From Ilumatobacteraceae bacterium (GTDB lineage: Bacteria; Actinomycetota; Acidimicrobiia; Acidimicrobiales; Ilumatobacteraceae), in contig JAFMJR010000004.1 of the NCBI GenBank assembly GCA_017853385.1, forward strand, positions 1 through 59,866: a DNA stretch of 59,866 bases. The letters run 5' to 3'. Shown one piece after another: positions 15,563 through 26,904 of this stretch (the first letter of the stretch is position 1; every line of letters begins with the position of its first letter). The notes beneath the pieces are model-generated. The model was not told the origin of the DNA. It worked only from the letters and a program-made list of their open reading frames with translations, and made no database searches. Position numbers and translations under genes: made by a program.

Positions 15563-16756
15563 TTACAGCTTGACTGCTGCTTTGAATTCCTTCAAACGCG
15601 ACAGCGTCTCCCACGTAAATTCAGGAAGCGCTCGACCAAAGTGGCCATATGCAGCCGTCTTGTTGTAAATCGGACGCTTGAGGTCAAGGTCACGCAAGAT
15701 TGCAGCAGGACGAAGATCGAACACTTGGCGAACCGCATCTTCAATTGCAACTTCGTCAACCGTGTTGGTGCCAAAGGTTTCAACAAGGATGCTGATTGGT
15801 TGTGCCATACCAATTGCGTATGCAACTTGTACTTCACAACGCGCTGCAGCACCAGCAGCAACAACGTGCTTAGCTACCCAACGAGCCGCATAAGCAGCAG
15901 AACGGTCAACCTTCGATGGATCTTTTCCGCTGAATGCACCACCACCATGACGACCCATGCCGCCGTAGGTATCAACAATAATTTTTCGACCAGTGAGTCC
16001 GGTATCTGCATGTGGTCCACCCTTGACGAATTCACCAGTTGGGTTGATGTGCACTGCATATTTGTCATTTTGGAATTGCTCTGGAATGACTGGACGAATT
16101 ACTTGCTCAATGAGGTCTGGGCGAATAACAGTGTCACGAGGTGTCCCGTCAGCGTGCTGAGTAGAAATGAGCACTGTTGACAAACGAACTGGAACTCCGT
16201 TTTCGTATTCAAACGTGACCTGAGTCTTGCCGTCAGGGCGCAAGTATGGAATAGCGCCGGACTTTCGAACTTCGGCCAACTTTTCTGCCATGCGATGTGC
16301 AAGGTTGATCGGCAAAGGCATGAGCTCAGGTGTTTCGTTGCATGCGTAACCAAACATCATTCCTTGGTCGCCAGCACCTTGACTGTTGAGTTTGTCTTCA
16401 CCGCTTTGGCCGCTGCGCGTTTCTTCGCTTTTGTCAACACCCATTGCGATATCTGAACTCTGCTCGTCAATTGACACAATGACGCCGCAAGTGTTTCCAT
16501 CAAATCCGTACAACGCATTGTCGTACCCAATGCCCTTAATCACTTCGCGCGCGATCTTTGGAATGTCTACATATGCAGAAGTCGTGATTTCACCAGCAAC
16601 TACACAAAGACCAGTGGTGAGCAATGTTTCGCAAGCAACACGTCCGTGTGGGTCTTCGGTCAAAATCGCATCAAGTACCGCATCGGAAACTTGGTCCGCC
16701 ATTTTGTCTGGGTGGCCTTCAGTAACGCTCTCCGAAGTAAAGGTGAATTTTCTCAC
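15563..16756 (-). CDS. metK: S-adenosylmethionine synthetase
   Basis: Makes SAM from methionine and ATP; 397 aa. Motifs: [16 protein letters not shown] near the N-terminus (metal and ATP contacts), [12 protein letters not shown] and the P-loop-like [19 protein letters not shown]. It starts with GTG at 16756, with GGAG five bases upstream. The 54-base gap after coaBC (16757-16810) contains no riboswitch that I could recognise and only a weak GCCG/CGGC hairpin. It supplies the SAM used by the methyltransferases of the window. Confidence 0.97.
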   Translation of the reverse strand: MRKFTFTSESVTEGHPDKMADQVSDAVLDAILTEDPHGRVACETLLTTGLCVVAGEITTSAYVDIPKIAREVIKGIGYDNALYGFDGNTCGVIVSIDEQSSDIAMGVDKSEETRSGQSGEDKLNSQGAGDQGMMFGYACNETPELMPLPINLAHRMAEKLAEVRKSGAIPYLRPDGKTQVTFEYENGVPVRLSTVLISTQHADGTPRDTVIRPDLIEQVIRPVIPEQFQNDKYAVHINPTGEFVKGGPHADTGLTGRKIIVDTYGGMGRHGGGAFSGKDPSKVDRSAAYAARWVAKHVVAAGAAARCEVQVAYAIGMAQPISILVETFGTNTVDEVAIEDAVRQVFDLRPAAILRDLDLKRPIYNKTAAYGHFGRALPEFTWETLSRLKEFKAAVKL

Positions 16757-16810
16757 TGCTGCTCCATCTGTCTTGCCGCAATCACGGCGCGTCGGTATGA
16801 CGTGTAGAGA

Positions 16811-18028
16811 CTAGTTGGTGCGTGCAGACCGAATGGCAACTACGGCATTGAGGACAGACCGAGCAATTGATCGCTTGTCCGTCAGTGCTACCTCAACAGG
16901 ATCCACCCCGCGGGCGACCAATGTCACCGCATTGGTCGCATGGGCAAAACCCACCCCGTCTTGGGAAACATCATTGGCAACAATGAGGTCTGCGCCTTTG
17001 CGCTCCAGTTTTGACATTGCATTGGCAACAAGGTTTTCGGTCTCTGCCGCAAAACCAACCAACACCTGACCAGCAGGCTTTTTCTTCCCTAAGCCAGCAA
17101 GGATGTCGGGGGTCGCTTCAAGTTCAATTGCCCCGAGGCCATCGATTAGTCCCGTTACTGGGTCTTTTTTCAACTTATTGGTGGCACTTCGCACAGGGCG
17201 AACATCGGCAACCGCAGCCGCCATGATGACAACATCGGCCGAAGCAGCTTCGACATTTACTGCATCCATCATTTGTTGGGCAGATTCAACCTGAACGAGA
17301 TTCACACCAAATGGCGTTGGCAAATCGGAAGTAGAGATCAAGGTAACTTTCGCGCCACGAGAAACAGCTTCACTGGCAATGGCGTATCCCTGCTTACCTG
17401 TTGATCGGTTTGCGATTACACGAACAGCATCTATTGCCTCGCGAGTTCCACCGGCAGTCACCACAACATGAGCGCCATATAAGTCGCCGGGCGTCAAGAG
17501 TTGTTCAACTTCAGAAAAGATTCGCTCCGGTGCTGCAAGTCTTCCAGCGCCCACATCGCCGCCGGCAAGTCGGCCTGTTTCGGGTTCAAGAATATGCACA
17601 CCTCGTCGGCGAAGAGTTGCGATGTTTTCCTGAACAGAAGCGTGTTCCCACATTTCTGTGTGCATCGCTGGGCACACCAATACTGGAGCACGAGTGGCGA
17701 TCAACGTGGCTGTAAGAAAATCACTCGAAATGCCGGCCGCATAGGAACCAATGACACGAGCAGTTGCTGGTGCAACAACAATGAGATCCGCGCGCTGCGC
17801 TAGGCGTGTATGTGGAATTGGATTCGCATCGTCCCACAACGTGGTGTGAACAGGTTCGGACGCAAGCGCCGACAAAGTTGTCTTACCGATGAAATGCTCG
17901 GCATCTTGTGTCATCACTGGAGCAACATGAGCTCCTGCATCAACTAACTGACGACACAATTCAACGGCTTTATATGCAGCAATTCCACCTGACACACACA
18001 ACACAATGTGCTTTCCGCGGAGCGACAT
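16811..18028 (-). CDS. coaBC: Phosphopantothenoylcysteine synthase/decarboxylase CoaBC
   Basis: Bifunctional coenzyme A enzyme; 405 aa. The N-terminal flavoprotein CoaC domain (about 1-185) shows SGGIAAYKAVEL and PAMHTEMWEH. The C-terminal CoaB ligase domain has NRSTGKQGYAIA and a lysine-rich KLKKDP segment near residue 290. Fusion of both activities is normal for bacteria. It lies between rpoZ and metK, the classic actinobacterial order. No strong ribosome site precedes the ATG at 18028; a stem-loop lies at 18045-18060. Confidence 0.96.
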   Translation of the reverse strand: MSLRGKHIVLCVSGGIAAYKAVELCRQLVDAGAHVAPVMTQDAEHFIGKTTLSALASEPVHTTLWDDANPIPHTRLAQRADLIVVAPATARVIGSYAAGISSDFLTATLIATRAPVLVCPAMHTEMWEHASVQENIATLRRRGVHILEPETGRLAGGDVGAGRLAAPERIFSEVEQLLTPGDLYGAHVVVTAGGTREAIDAVRVIANRSTGKQGYAIASEAVSRGAKVTLISTSDLPTPFGVNLVQVESAQQMMDAVNVEAASADVVIMAAAVADVRPVRSATNKLKKDPVTGLIDGLGAIELEATPDILAGLGKKKPAGQVLVGFAAETENLVANAMSKLERKGADLIVANDVSQDGVGFAHATNAVTLVARGVDPVEVALTDKRSIARSVLNAVVAIRSARTN

Positions 18029-18044
18029 AACTTCTGCTCAATTC

Positions 18045-18060
18045 TCTCGCCTATGCGAGA
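18045..18060 (-). promoter_or_regulatory. Stem-loop between rpoZ and coaBC
   Basis: TCTCGC-ATAG-GCGAGA, a perfect six-pair stem with a four-base loop, begins seven bases after the rpoZ stop. The following bases are AATTGAGC, not a T-run. It could be a weak terminator, a processing site or an mRNA stabiliser. Confidence 0.5.
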
Positions 18061-18066
18061 ACCGAA

Positions 18067-18450
18067 TTATGCGTTTTCTTCTGTTGCTGATGCTTCGTCT
18101 TGTTCGACTTGCGCTTCTGGAGCCGAATCTTCAAGAGCAGCCACCACATCATCGGCTGCTTCGTCAAGCATTTCTGCATCGAGTTCGGCTTCGATTTCGG
18201 CGTATGCCGACATCTCAACGCCAACAATTTTGTCTGCAGCAATTTCTTCAAAACTGATCGACAATGGCTTACGCGAGGTTGAACTGACCTGCGGTGGAAC
18301 CATTGTTCCAAGACCTTCGCCAAGTTGATTGAAATACGAATTAATTTCGCGAGCACGACGTGCGGCCAAGGTAACCAAACTGAACTTCGAGTGCGTACGG
18401 TGCATCAAGTTCTCGAGTGGTGGGTTCATCATGGTGTCTTCAGCAACCAC
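18067..18450 (-). CDS. rpoZ: RNA polymerase omega subunit with long acidic tail
   Basis: Omega helps fold and hold the beta' subunit of RNA polymerase. The conserved core runs from about residue 10 to 80 (LMHRTHSKFSLVTLAARRARE, ISFEEIAADKI). The protein continues for about 45 further residues rich in Glu, Asp and Ala, making it 127 aa, longer than the usual 70-100. GTG at 18450 has AAAGGA six bases upstream and is the preferred start; an ATG at 18432 is possible. It sits between gmk and coaBC as in other actinobacteria. Confidence 0.93.
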   Translation of the reverse strand: MVAEDTMMNPPLENLMHRTHSKFSLVTLAARRAREINSYFNQLGEGLGTMVPPQVSSTSRKPLSISFEEIAADKIVGVEMSAYAEIEAELDAEMLDEAADDVVAALEDSAPEAQVEQDEASATEENA

Positions 18451-18486
18451 AGGGGGTCCTTTCGCTAGGGCGATAATTCTACCCTT

Positions 18487-19041
18487 TTATGCCCGTTTTG
18501 CCCGCTCCTTAGCAATCAAACCAAGCATGTCGTTGACTGTCTGGGCCAAGTCATCATTGATCAAGACATAGTCCGCAAGCGCTTTCCCTACAGGCTCTTC
18601 CTCTTCTGCCTTCTTCAAACGCTGCTCAACCTTGTTGTCGGCATCCCCACGTCCGTGCAGCCTGGCCTTCTGCTCTTCCCGAGACGGCGGCAATACAAAC
18701 AACAGCAATGCCTCGGGGTGCTGCTGCTTCACCTGCTGAGCACCGTCGACTTCGATTTCAAGAACGATGTCGCGACCAGCTGGAGGCTCTGGGTTAGGAG
18801 TTCCGTAGAGGTTGCCAATGAATTCTGTCCACTCAAGAAAACCATCGGCATCAATGTGTTGTTGAAACTGTTCGCGCGTGACAAATTTGTATGCATCGGC
18901 TGCTTCACCTTGGCGCATTTCACGAGTTGTCCACGAGCGACTTAACCACAAACGCTCGTCGCGCTTTACCAGCTCTTCAACAATGGTGCTCTTGCCTACT
19001 CCACCCGGACCAGACACCACCACGATGAGCGACTTTGTCAC
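18487..19041 (-). CDS. gmk: Guanylate kinase
   Basis: Phosphorylates GMP to GDP. The frame is open to 19101, but the first 20 residues are not family-like. The GTG at 19041-19039 overlaps the mihF stop as GTGA and gives a 184-aa protein starting VTKSLIVVVSGPGGVGKS, with the P-loop at residues 10-18. The GMP-binding region includes SRSWTTREMR and EWTEFIGNLYGTP. It belongs to the mihF-gmk-rpoZ cluster. Confidence 0.95.
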   Translation of the reverse strand: MTKSLIVVVSGPGGVGKSTIVEELVKRDERLWLSRSWTTREMRQGEAADAYKFVTREQFQQHIDADGFLEWTEFIGNLYGTPNPEPPAGRDIVLEIEVDGAQQVKQQHPEALLLFVLPPSREEQKARLHGRGDADNKVEQRLKKAEEEEPVGKALADYVLINDDLAQTVNDMLGLIAKERAKRA

Positions 19042-19322
19042 GATTCCAACGCAACTTTCAATGATGAGATCTGCGCAGAGGTCAACGAGCCAACGTTGCA
19101 ACGCTCATCAATGTGGCAGTCTTGCATGATTCGACGCGCCTGCACTTTTCCTATGCGCGGATCACTCTCTAAAACCTTGACAACATACACATACGACTCT
19201 GCCGCTGTGCGTTCGTTGGCTTGCAATGAAAACAGCGATTGACACGAACGCTCGCCCGCAGCAATCTGTTGACAGATTTCGGCTATGTCTTGACGCAATT
19301 CGGTCAACAACGTAGGCGACAT
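19038..19322 (-). CDS. mihF: Actinobacterial integration host factor MihF
   Basis: 94-aa nucleoid-associated DNA-binding protein, unrelated in sequence to HU/IHF of proteobacteria. The C-terminal half DPRIGKVQARRIMQDCHID followed by VGSLTSAQ matches the helix-two-turn-helix core of the family. The N-terminal region is helical. It lies immediately before gmk, its standard place, and supports the actinobacterial assignment. It is coupled to gmk by a GTGA overlap and follows pyrD by 17 bases; in related genomes pyrF usually lies between them. Confidence 0.88.
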   Translation of the reverse strand: MSPTLLTELRQDIAEICQQIAAGERSCQSLFSLQANERTAAESYVYVVKVLESDPRIGKVQARRIMQDCHIDERCNVGSLTSAQISSLKVALES

Positions 19323-19339
19323 AGAGTAATTTTAGCCGC

Positions 19340-20308
19340 TCAGTGAGCCTGCAGACCGCCACGATGTGCACATCCGATAATTTCTGACCATTCGGTCACC
19401 CCGCGACGCTTTGCCCAGGAAATCATTTCACGCTTAATCCGAGTTAGCGCACGAGGATTTGCAAAGTTTGCTGTTCCAACCTGTACAGCACTTGCACCAG
19501 CAAGCATGAGTTCTATCGCTTCTGCTCCACAAGTCACTCCGCCAGCACCAACAATTGCTAGACCAGGCACATTGGCCGCAACTTCATATACCGCTCGCAC
19601 AGCAATTGGGTGAATCGAACGCCCCGATAAGCCGCCACCACCGTTGCCCAAAGATGGCAAACCTGTGCCCACATCAATATCCATCCCCAATGCCGTATTG
19701 ATCAGCGTCACTGCTTCGGCCCCTCCACGCTGTGCAGCTTGGGCGCCTTCAATGAGGAGATGCGTGTTCGGGCTTAACTTTGCCCACAGCGGGACACCTT
19801 CGATATTCGCTGATCTCACAATTTGTTCAACCAAATCTGGATCATGAGCAAATAGTGCATGACGTGCAGAGGAATCAGCAGCCGCTTTTGTATTCGGGCA
19901 AGACAAATTGATCTCTAGCGCAGTTAAATGACGAGCAATCGGTCGAAGCAAATCTGCAGCACGCGCATAGTCATCGACGCCAAAACCCCAAATGCTCATC
20001 ACGATGTTGGCTTGCACCTCTCGCAACCTAGGAAGATCATGAGCAATCCAATATTCAATTCCGGGCCCTTGTAACCCAACTGCATTGAGCATTCCACCCG
20101 TAGTCGGCCGCAGTCGCGGCGCAGCATTTCCAGACCATTCAAAGTGAGCGAGTGACTTCACAACAAAAGATCCAATGGTTGAGAGATTTACATATGGATG
20201 CAACTCAATACCGTGGCCGGCAGTTCCTGATGCGTTCATCAGAGGCGACTTCAAAGTCACCGAACCAACGGTGGTTGTACTGCGTGAAATCGCCGCAGAT
20301 GTACTCAC
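19340..20308 (-). CDS. pyrD: Dihydroorotate dehydrogenase, class 1
   Basis: FMN enzyme oxidising dihydroorotate to orotate; 322 aa. The catalytic base is a cysteine, C137 in INLSCPNT, which marks class 1 (class 2 has serine). TIM-barrel features include the N-terminal [11 protein letters not shown] and the FMN-phosphate region IVGAGGV...[10 protein letters not shown]. Class 1B enzymes work with the iron-sulfur subunit PyrK, yet no pyrK is adjacent. It overlaps carB by four bases. pyrF is also absent downstream. Confidence 0.93.
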   Translation of the reverse strand: MSTSAAISRSTTTVGSVTLKSPLMNASGTAGHGIELHPYVNLSTIGSFVVKSLAHFEWSGNAAPRLRPTTGGMLNAVGLQGPGIEYWIAHDLPRLREVQANIVMSIWGFGVDDYARAADLLRPIARHLTALEINLSCPNTKAAADSSARHALFAHDPDLVEQIVRSANIEGVPLWAKLSPNTHLLIEGAQAAQRGGAEAVTLINTALGMDIDVGTGLPSLGNGGGGLSGRSIHPIAVRAVYEVAANVPGLAIVGAGGVTCGAEAIELMLAGASAVQVGTANFANPRALTRIKREMISWAKRRGVTEWSEIIGCAHRGGLQAH

Positions 20309-23300
20309 CTGCCGTGATACTCCTGTAGTGATTTCACGGTAAGTGGCTGCAGTTTTTGCTCGGCAAGTCCCTGCACCGCTGCAAGTGCTGCATTAATGGT
20401 GGTTACCGATGACACTCGCCAGATGTTTGCAGCCTTGCGAATTGCTTCACCATCGGAATGAGCACCACGCCCACGAGGCGTGTTAATCACAAACTCAATC
20501 TCGCCGCGCTCAATGAGGTCTACTGCATCATCAGCAATAGTTCCTTGCGATTGCTCAGACACCTTGCCCACTACTCGGTCAACTGGATACCCAAATCGTG
20601 ACAAGTAATCGGCGGTTCCTGATGTTGCAGCAATCCCAAGACCAAGTTCACGCAAGCGTTTCGCAACGACAAGACCACTTGGTTTGTCTTTATCGTTCAG
20701 CGACAGAAACACCATGCCCGAAGTTGGCAATGTGGTGCCTGCAGCAGATTCTGCTTTGATGAAAGCTCGACCAAACGTACTGTCGATACCCATTACTTCA
20801 CCTGTTGAACGCATTTCAGGTCCAAGCGCAGTATCTACACCAGGGAATCTATTAAACGGCAGCACGGCTTCTTTCACCGAAACATGTCCAAAGTTTGTAG
20901 GCGGTTTCAATAGACCTTCTGCGCGTAGCTCGGCAAGCGTTGCCCCAAGCATCACTCGACTAGCCACTTTGGCCAATGGAACACCTGTCGCCTTTGCCAC
21001 AAATGGAACCGTGCGACTAGCTCGAGGATTCGCCTCAATCACATAAACGGTTGAGCCGGTTACAGCAAACTGCACGTTGAGTAGACCTTTCACGTCTAAC
21101 GCTTCTGCAATTACACGCGTATATGACTCAACAGCTTCAACCACCCATGGTTCAAGTGTTGGTGGCGGAATTGCACATGCCGAGTCACCAGAATGCACTC
21201 CGGCTTCTTCTACGTGTTCCATTACACCGCCGATCAACACTTCGCCACTCGCATCGCGAATCGCATCAACGTCAATCTCGGTAGCTTCATCAAGGAATCG
21301 ATCGATGAGCACAGGCCGCTCGGCCGAGAGGCCACCTTCCCTACCAAGTGTGCCCGCCGCAGCAAGTTCATTCATTGCTCGCTGCAAGTGAGCTTCGTCG
21401 TGAACAATTTGCATTGCTCGTCCGCCGAGCACATAGCTCGGTCGCACCAACACTGGATACCCAATTCGAGAAGCAATGGTTTTTGCTTCTTCAAATGAAA
21501 GTGCGGTGCCGCCTGGCGGTTGTGAGATTTTGAGTGATTCGCACAGCGCGCTCCACTTCTTTCTATCCTCAGCAAGGTCTATTGATTCTGGCGATGTTCC
21601 TGCGATGAGTTCTCTTGGAATGTAATTTGCCAACTTCAACGGCGTTTGCCCACCAAGGCTGACTATCACTTTGGGCGGCGAGGACGATGCAGCGATTTCT
21701 GCCTGAATCACGTTCATTACGTCCTCACGCGTTAGCGGTTCAAAATACAAGCGATCAGAGGTGTCGTAATCTGTTGACACAGTTTCTGGGTTGCAGTTCA
21801 CCATCACTGTTTCAAACCCGGCTTCGCGAAGAGCAAAACTTGCGTGCACGCAGCAATAGTCAAATTCAATTCCTTGACCAATTCTGTTTGGTCCACTGCC
21901 CAAGATGATTACTCGTTGTTTTTCTGAACGTCGAACTTCGTTTTCATCTTCATACGTTGAATAGTGATACGGGGTTTCTGCAGCGAATTCGGCGCTGCAC
22001 GTGTCTACCGCTTTATAGGTAGGAATCACCCCCGAGGCAATGCGTGCGAGACGGACTTCGTCCTCATTGCATGACCATAGATACGCAAGTTGAGCGTCTG
22101 AAAAACCTAAACGCTTTGCCCTACGCCAGCCTCGGACGGTGATCTGAGCAAGCGACTGTTGACTAAGTGTTCTTCTTTCTTCAACAATCATGAGCATCTG
22201 ATCTAGAAACCAGTGATCAATTTTGCAAATTTCGTAAATTCGATCAAGGCTGATGTTGCGCAAAATTGCTTCACCTACATAGAACAAGCGCTCAGGTGTC
22301 GGAACTCCAGCTGCAGTGAGAACCTGCTCGTCAGACATCGAGCGATAGTTGAGTTCACCAGGGTCACAGTTCAACCCCATTCGCCCGTTTTCTAATGAGC
22401 GAAGCGCTTTTTGCAAGCTCTCTGGGAAAGTACGTCCGATAGACATTGCCTCGCCAACACTTTGCATTTGCGTTCCGAGAATTCCACTTGTTCCAGGGAA
22501 CTTCTCAAACGCCCATCGCGGAATCTTGGTTACGACATAGTCAATGGTTGGTTCAAAACTTGCTGGAGTTTTTTTGGTGATGTCATTGGAGATTTCATCA
22601 AGCGTGTAGCCAACTGCAAGCTTGGCGGCAATCTTGGCAATAGGAAATCCAGTTGCCTTTGATGCAAGAGCAGATGACCGAGACACGCGAGGGTTCATTT
22701 CAATAACAACTTGATCGCCATTCACAGGGTTTACAGCGAACTGCACATTGGACCCACCGGTTTCCACGCCGACGCGACGAATACACGCAAAAGCTGCGTC
22801 GCGCATTTCTTGATATTCAACATCTGACAACGTCATTGCTGGGGCAACAGTTATTGAGTCACCCGTGTGAACACCCATTGGATCGACATTTTCAATTGAG
22901 CAGATAATCACGCAGTTGTCAGCGCGATCTCGCATTACTTCAAGCTCATATTCTTTCCATCCGGCAATTGAAGCCTCAATTAACACTTCGGCAATTGGGC
23001 TTGCTGCAATGCCATTGGCTACAACCGCACGGAACTCTTCTGGCGTATGCGCAATACCTGTTCCACGCCCACCAAGAATGTATGCAGGGCGAATGATGAC
23101 AGGAAGACCTATTTCTTCGCGCACACGTTCAGCTTCTTCCATGTTGTGTGCAACACCGCTTCGCGGCACCTTGAGCCCTATTTCGAGCATCGCTACCTTG
23201 AATTTTTCGCGGTCCTCGGCGGTTGCAATTGCCTCTGCATTCGCTCCAATCAATTCAGGCTTGCCGGGAACACCAACCACTCCCTTTTCAAACAATGCCA

Positions 23301-23598
23301 TCGCCAAATTGAGTGCAGTTTGTCCACCAAGTGTTGGCAACACAGCATCTGGTTTTTCGCGCTCAATGATCGCTTCAAGCACTTCTGGCGTAAGAGGCTC
23401 TATATAGGTGCGATCAGCAAAATCAGGATCGGTCATGATGGTCGCGGGGTTGGAGTTCGCCAAGATGACGCGATATCCCTCTTCCTTCAACACGCGACAC
23501 GCTTGCGTACCCGAATAATCAAACTCACACGCTTGACCGATCACGATTGGACCAGAACCAATGATCAAGATGCTCTTCAAATCACTTCGACGTGGCAT
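20305..23598 (-). CDS. carB: Carbamoyl-phosphate synthase large subunit
   Basis: Builds carbamoyl phosphate from bicarbonate, ATP and ammonia delivered by CarA; 1097 aa. Two homologous ATP-grasp halves are visible (about 1-550 and 551-930), each opening with a GSGPxxIGQ motif. The C-terminal MGS-like domain (about 940-1080) binds allosteric effectors. Its product feeds pyrB here and argF in the arg operon. It starts at ATG 23598, sharing one base with the carA stop (TAATG). Confidence 0.97.
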   Translation of the reverse strand: MPRRSDLKSILIIGSGPIVIGQACEFDYSGTQACRVLKEEGYRVILANSNPATIMTDPDFADRTYIEPLTPEVLEAIIEREKPDAVLPTLGGQTALNLAMALFEKGVVGVPGKPELIGANAEAIATAEDREKFKVAMLEIGLKVPRSGVAHNMEEAERVREEIGLPVIIRPAYILGGRGTGIAHTPEEFRAVVANGIAASPIAEVLIEASIAGWKEYELEVMRDRADNCVIICSIENVDPMGVHTGDSITVAPAMTLSDVEYQEMRDAAFACIRRVGVETGGSNVQFAVNPVNGDQVVIEMNPRVSRSSALASKATGFPIAKIAAKLAVGYTLDEISNDITKKTPASFEPTIDYVVTKIPRWAFEKFPGTSGILGTQMQSVGEAMSIGRTFPESLQKALRSLENGRMGLNCDPGELNYRSMSDEQVLTAAGVPTPERLFYVGEAILRNISLDRIYEICKIDHWFLDQMLMIVEERRTLSQQSLAQITVRGWRRAKRLGFSDAQLAYLWSCNEDEVRLARIASGVIPTYKAVDTCSAEFAAETPYHYSTYEDENEVRRSEKQRVIILGSGPNRIGQGIEFDYCCVHASFALREAGFETVMVNCNPETVSTDYDTSDRLYFEPLTREDVMNVIQAEIAASSSPPKVIVSLGGQTPLKLANYIPRELIAGTSPESIDLAEDRKKWSALCESLKISQPPGGTALSFEEAKTIASRIGYPVLVRPSYVLGGRAMQIVHDEAHLQRAMNELAAAGTLGREGGLSAERPVLIDRFLDEATEIDVDAIRDASGEVLIGGVMEHVEEAGVHSGDSACAIPPPTLEPWVVEAVESYTRVIAEALDVKGLLNVQFAVTGSTVYVIEANPRASRTVPFVAKATGVPLAKVASRVMLGATLAELRAEGLLKPPTNFGHVSVKEAVLPFNRFPGVDTALGPEMRSTGEVMGIDSTFGRAFIKAESAAGTTLPTSGMVFLSLNDKDKPSGLVVAKRLRELGLGIAATSGTADYLSRFGYPVDRVVGKVSEQSQGTIADDAVDLIERGEIEFVINTPRGRGAHSDGEAIRKAANIWRVSSVTTINAALAAVQGLAEQKLQPLTVKSLQEYHGR

Positions 23599-24677
23599 TA
23601 CTTTGCCTCCATCAACTGACGGAACTCATTAAAGAGATACCGAGAATCATGAGGCCCCGGCCCTGCTTCAGGGTGATATTGCACACTGAACGCACGTGAA
23701 TCACGTACAGACATTCCTTCATTGGTGAGATCATTCAAATTTGTGTGCGTGATGTCAGCAATGCCGTCTAGTGAAGATGCATCAACACAGAAGTTGTGGT
23801 TTTGGCTCGTAATTTCCACTGTGCCTGTACGCAAATTCCGCACGGGATGGTTTGCACCGTGATGTCCGAATGGAAGCTTGAACGTAGACCCACCTAGCGC
23901 AAGTGTGAGCAATTGATGACCAAGGCAAATACCAAATACGGGCATACCTCCATCAACAAGAGTTCGAATATGTTGTGGCGCGCCAACAACGGCTTCTGGA
24001 TCACCAGGGCCATTTGACAAAAACACACCATGAGGGTTCAACGCCATCACTTCTTGCGCAGTAGTCGATGCCGGCACAACGGTGACCGTTGCAATTTCGC
24101 TGAGGCAACGCAAAATAGTTGACTTGATGCCGAAGTCATATGCCACCACTTTGTAATGCCCAGAACCGACGACATATGACTGCTTCGTCGTTACCTGATC
24201 GACAAGCGCAACTCCAGAAGTACCGACTTCATTCTTTGCCGCCTGCAACAGGGTGTTGAAATCTGTAGAACCAAAAGCTCCAGGCATCGCCCCTGTATCA
24301 CGCAAAATTCGGGTAAGTCGTCGCGTATCAATTCCTGCAATGCCACTTATTCCCATGGCCTTCAAGTACGAGTCAAGTGACTGATCGCTTCGCCAATTGC
24401 TTTCTCGGCGTGCCTCTTCTCGGACAATGACTCCACGGGCATGAACTCGATTTGCCTCGTTGTCTACAGGTGTTGTTCCGTAGTTGCCGATGTGTGGCGT
24501 TGTAAACGTGATGATTTGACCTGCATATGAAGGATCAGAAATGACTTCTTGGTAACCCGTAAGCCCAGTATGAAACACCACTTCACCGCTCGAAATGGTG
24601 TTGGCTTGCGAACCAATAAGTTCACCTTCAAAAACGGTTCCATCGCGCAGCACCAACTGCCCCTCTCGCAGAGTCAT
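23598..24677 (-). CDS. carA: Carbamoyl-phosphate synthase small subunit
   Basis: Class I glutamine amidotransferase that releases ammonia for CarB; 359 aa. The catalytic triad is visible as C251 in GICLGHQL, with H335 and E337 in VQYHPEAGP. The N-terminal domain with [15 protein letters not shown] is typical. It overlaps pyrC by four bases and carB by one, so carA and carB are tightly coupled. Confidence 0.97.
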   Translation of the reverse strand: MTLREGQLVLRDGTVFEGELIGSQANTISSGEVVFHTGLTGYQEVISDPSYAGQIITFTTPHIGNYGTTPVDNEANRVHARGVIVREEARRESNWRSDQSLDSYLKAMGISGIAGIDTRRLTRILRDTGAMPGAFGSTDFNTLLQAAKNEVGTSGVALVDQVTTKQSYVVGSGHYKVVAYDFGIKSTILRCLSEIATVTVVPASTTAQEVMALNPHGVFLSNGPGDPEAVVGAPQHIRTLVDGGMPVFGICLGHQLLTLALGGSTFKLPFGHHGANHPVRNLRTGTVEITSQNHNFCVDASSLDGIADITHTNLNDLTNEGMSVRDSRAFSVQYHPEAGPGPHDSRYLFNEFRQLMEAK

Positions 24678-25960
24678 CGTTGCGCCTCACCGTTCTTCAC
24701 CACTACATCTCCTTCAAAAACTGTGTGTCTCACTTTGCCACGCAAGGTGCGACCAACAAAAGGAGTATTTCTGCTCTTGCTCGCCAGTTTGCTCGGGTCA
24801 ACAGTCCACTCGGCTCGCATATCCACAACACACAGATTGGCAGGTTGCCCGACCTGAGGAAGTATTCCATGGCGGTCAGAGATTCCGGCTATCCGAGCAG
24901 GGTTGATAGACATCACTTTGGCAAGATCCATTGCGTTCATGGGCACCGTTGACAGCACCACACCCAATGCAGTTTCTAAACCAAGCATTCCTGGCGGTGC
25001 TTGATCTAATGGCAGTTCTTTGTCTCGCCTTACATGCGGCGCATGATCAGTTGCAACTGCATCGATAGTTCCGTCTAACAGCCCGCTACGTAGCGCCTCG
25101 ATGTCTTCGGCCGAGCGCAATGGCGGATTGACCTTAAATGTGGAGTCAAAGGTGCGCAATAACTCTTCAGTCAGCGATAAGTGATGTGGCGTAACTTCTG
25201 CGGTGATCGGAAGACCTTCGCGTTTTGCCTCACGAACCAACCGAACACTTCCAGCCGTTGATAAATGCAAAAAGTGGATTTTGGCTCCTGTCAATTTTGC
25301 AAGTTCGATATCCCGGTGCACCATGAGCTCTTCTGCCAGTGCAGGCCAGCCAGGGACCCCCAACTCACTTGAACATGAACATTCGTTCATCACAGCACCA
25401 GCTGTTAGTGCCGACACTTCACAATGTTGGGCCAAGGTAATGCCAAGATCACGTGAATATTCCATAGCCCTGCGCATCAGCGCCGGGTCTTGCACACCGG
25501 ACCCATCGTCTGTGAATATCTGCACTCCATGTCGAGCCAAATCAGCAAGTGGAGCAAGCGCAGACCCAGCTCGCCCAATAGTGATGCAACCGCTTGGAAC
25601 CACCTCAACCAATCCGGCTCGTTTGCCTTGGGCCCGCACAAAATCAATAATCGGAATCGAATCTTGAGCGGGTGTTGTATTTGGCATTGCGACTAACGCG
25701 GTGTAACCACCAAGAGCACCTGCCCTACTTCCCGTTTCAATAGTTTCAGAATCCTCTTTACCCGGCTCGCGCAAATGAGTGTGCAAATCCACAAAACCTG
25801 GAAGCACATGACATCCTGCTGCATCAAGTAGTTGATCTTCAACCTCTGGCTTAATTGACTCCGAAAGTTCAATAATTTTGCCATTGCTAATGCGCACGTC
25901 TAATCGCTGCTCACCTTGCTGAGTGAGCACTGTAGAGCCAGTAATTACCACGTTCATCAC
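24674..25960 (-). CDS. pyrC: Dihydroorotase, class I
   Basis: Zinc amidohydrolase that closes carbamoylaspartate to dihydroorotate; 428 aa. It shows the metal-binding DLHTHLREPG motif, the TDDG segment typical of class I bacterial enzymes, and AVATDHAPH near residue 300. GTG at 25960 overlaps the pyrB stop as GTGA; an ATG follows one codon later. It is fourth from the end of the pyr operon, between pyrB and carA. Confidence 0.96.
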   Translation of the reverse strand: MMNVVITGSTVLTQQGEQRLDVRISNGKIIELSESIKPEVEDQLLDAAGCHVLPGFVDLHTHLREPGKEDSETIETGSRAGALGGYTALVAMPNTTPAQDSIPIIDFVRAQGKRAGLVEVVPSGCITIGRAGSALAPLADLARHGVQIFTDDGSGVQDPALMRRAMEYSRDLGITLAQHCEVSALTAGAVMNECSCSSELGVPGWPALAEELMVHRDIELAKLTGAKIHFLHLSTAGSVRLVREAKREGLPITAEVTPHHLSLTEELLRTFDSTFKVNPPLRSAEDIEALRSGLLDGTIDAVATDHAPHVRRDKELPLDQAPPGMLGLETALGVVLSTVPMNAMDLAKVMSINPARIAGISDRHGILPQVGQPANLCVVDMRAEWTVDPSKLASKSRNTPFVGRTLRGKVRHTVFEGDVVVKNGEAQR

Positions 25961-26904
25961 ACGCTCTCTTCCTGCAGCGAATTCAATTCGCCGCCTCTGG
26001 CAAGCACGTCGAATAACACAGCCATGCGCGCCGATACACCGTTTGCAACCTGTTTATGAATTAATGAATTTGGCAGATCCGCCGGATCAATATGCATTTC
26101 AACACCACGATTCATCGGGCCCGGATGCATTACCACCGCAGAATCTTGCAGTTTTTGCGCACGCGTCTCAGTTAGACCGAAACGATTTGAGTATTCGCCT
26201 AGATGAGGAATGAGTCCCTGATCCATCCGTTCACTCTGCAGGCGCAACATGTACAGCACATCAGTTGATGGCATTACATCATCTAATGAATGCGCAACTT
26301 TAACGGGCCATGTTTCAATATTTGCTGGCAACAGAGTTGGTGGAGCAACAAGGGTGACGTGCGCACCCAGCAGGGTAAAAGCAGCGACGTTGCTTCGTGC
26401 AACTCGGCTGTGCTTGATATCTCCAACTATGGAGACACGAAGTCCGTTCAATGCAGTGAGACCCAAGGCTTCCCGCACGGTATAGCAATCAACAATTGCT
26501 TGTGTCGGATGTTGATGCGCACCATCACCAGCATTAATAATTGACGCGCTTGTCCACTGCGAAATTTGCCATGGCACTCCGGCCGACTTGTGCCGCACAA
26601 CAAATGCGTGCACACCCATGTCGGAAATAGTCTCGACGGTATCGCGCAGGCTTTCGCCTTTGTTCACACTGCTCGTTGACACACTGAATGTCATTGTTTC
26701 TGCGGATAGACGCTTTGCTGCCGTTTCAAAACTCAATCGAGTACGGGTGGAGTCCTCGAAGAACAAACTCACAACTGTCTTTCCGCGAAGGGCGGGCACT
26801 TTGGGAATTGGTCGGCGATTAATTTCTGCCATTTGAGCAGTGCTTTCCAGCAACCGCTCTAAGCCTTCTTTACCCAACTCGCCAATACTTCTTAAATGCT
26901 TCAC
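25957..26904 (-). CDS. pyrB: Aspartate carbamoyltransferase catalytic chain
   Basis: Commits carbamoyl phosphate to pyrimidine synthesis; 315 aa. The carbamoyl-phosphate loop is S52-T-R-T-R56 in [13 protein letters not shown], and HQHPTQA provides the later substrate contacts. No regulatory chain pyrI is present, as usual for operons controlled by PyrR. It overlaps pyrR and pyrC by four bases. Confidence 0.97.
   Translation of the reverse strand: MKHLRSIGELGKEGLERLLESTAQMAEINRRPIPKVPALRGKTVVSLFFEDSTRTRLSFETAAKRLSAETMTFSVSTSSVNKGESLRDTVETISDMGVHAFVVRHKSAGVPWQISQWTSASIINAGDGAHQHPTQAIVDCYTVREALGLTALNGLRVSIVGDIKHSRVARSNVAAFTLLGAHVTLVAPPTLLPANIETWPVKVAHSLDDVMPSTDVLYMLRLQSERMDQGLIPHLGEYSNRFGLTETRAQKLQDSAVVMHPGPMNRGVEMHIDPADLPNSLIHKQVANGVSARMAVLFDVLARGGELNSLQEESV

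Noticed and set aside
16757-16810. SAM riboswitch before metK
   Set aside because: The gap is only 54 bases and shows no SAM-I, SAM-II or SAM-IV core; only a four-pair hairpin is present.
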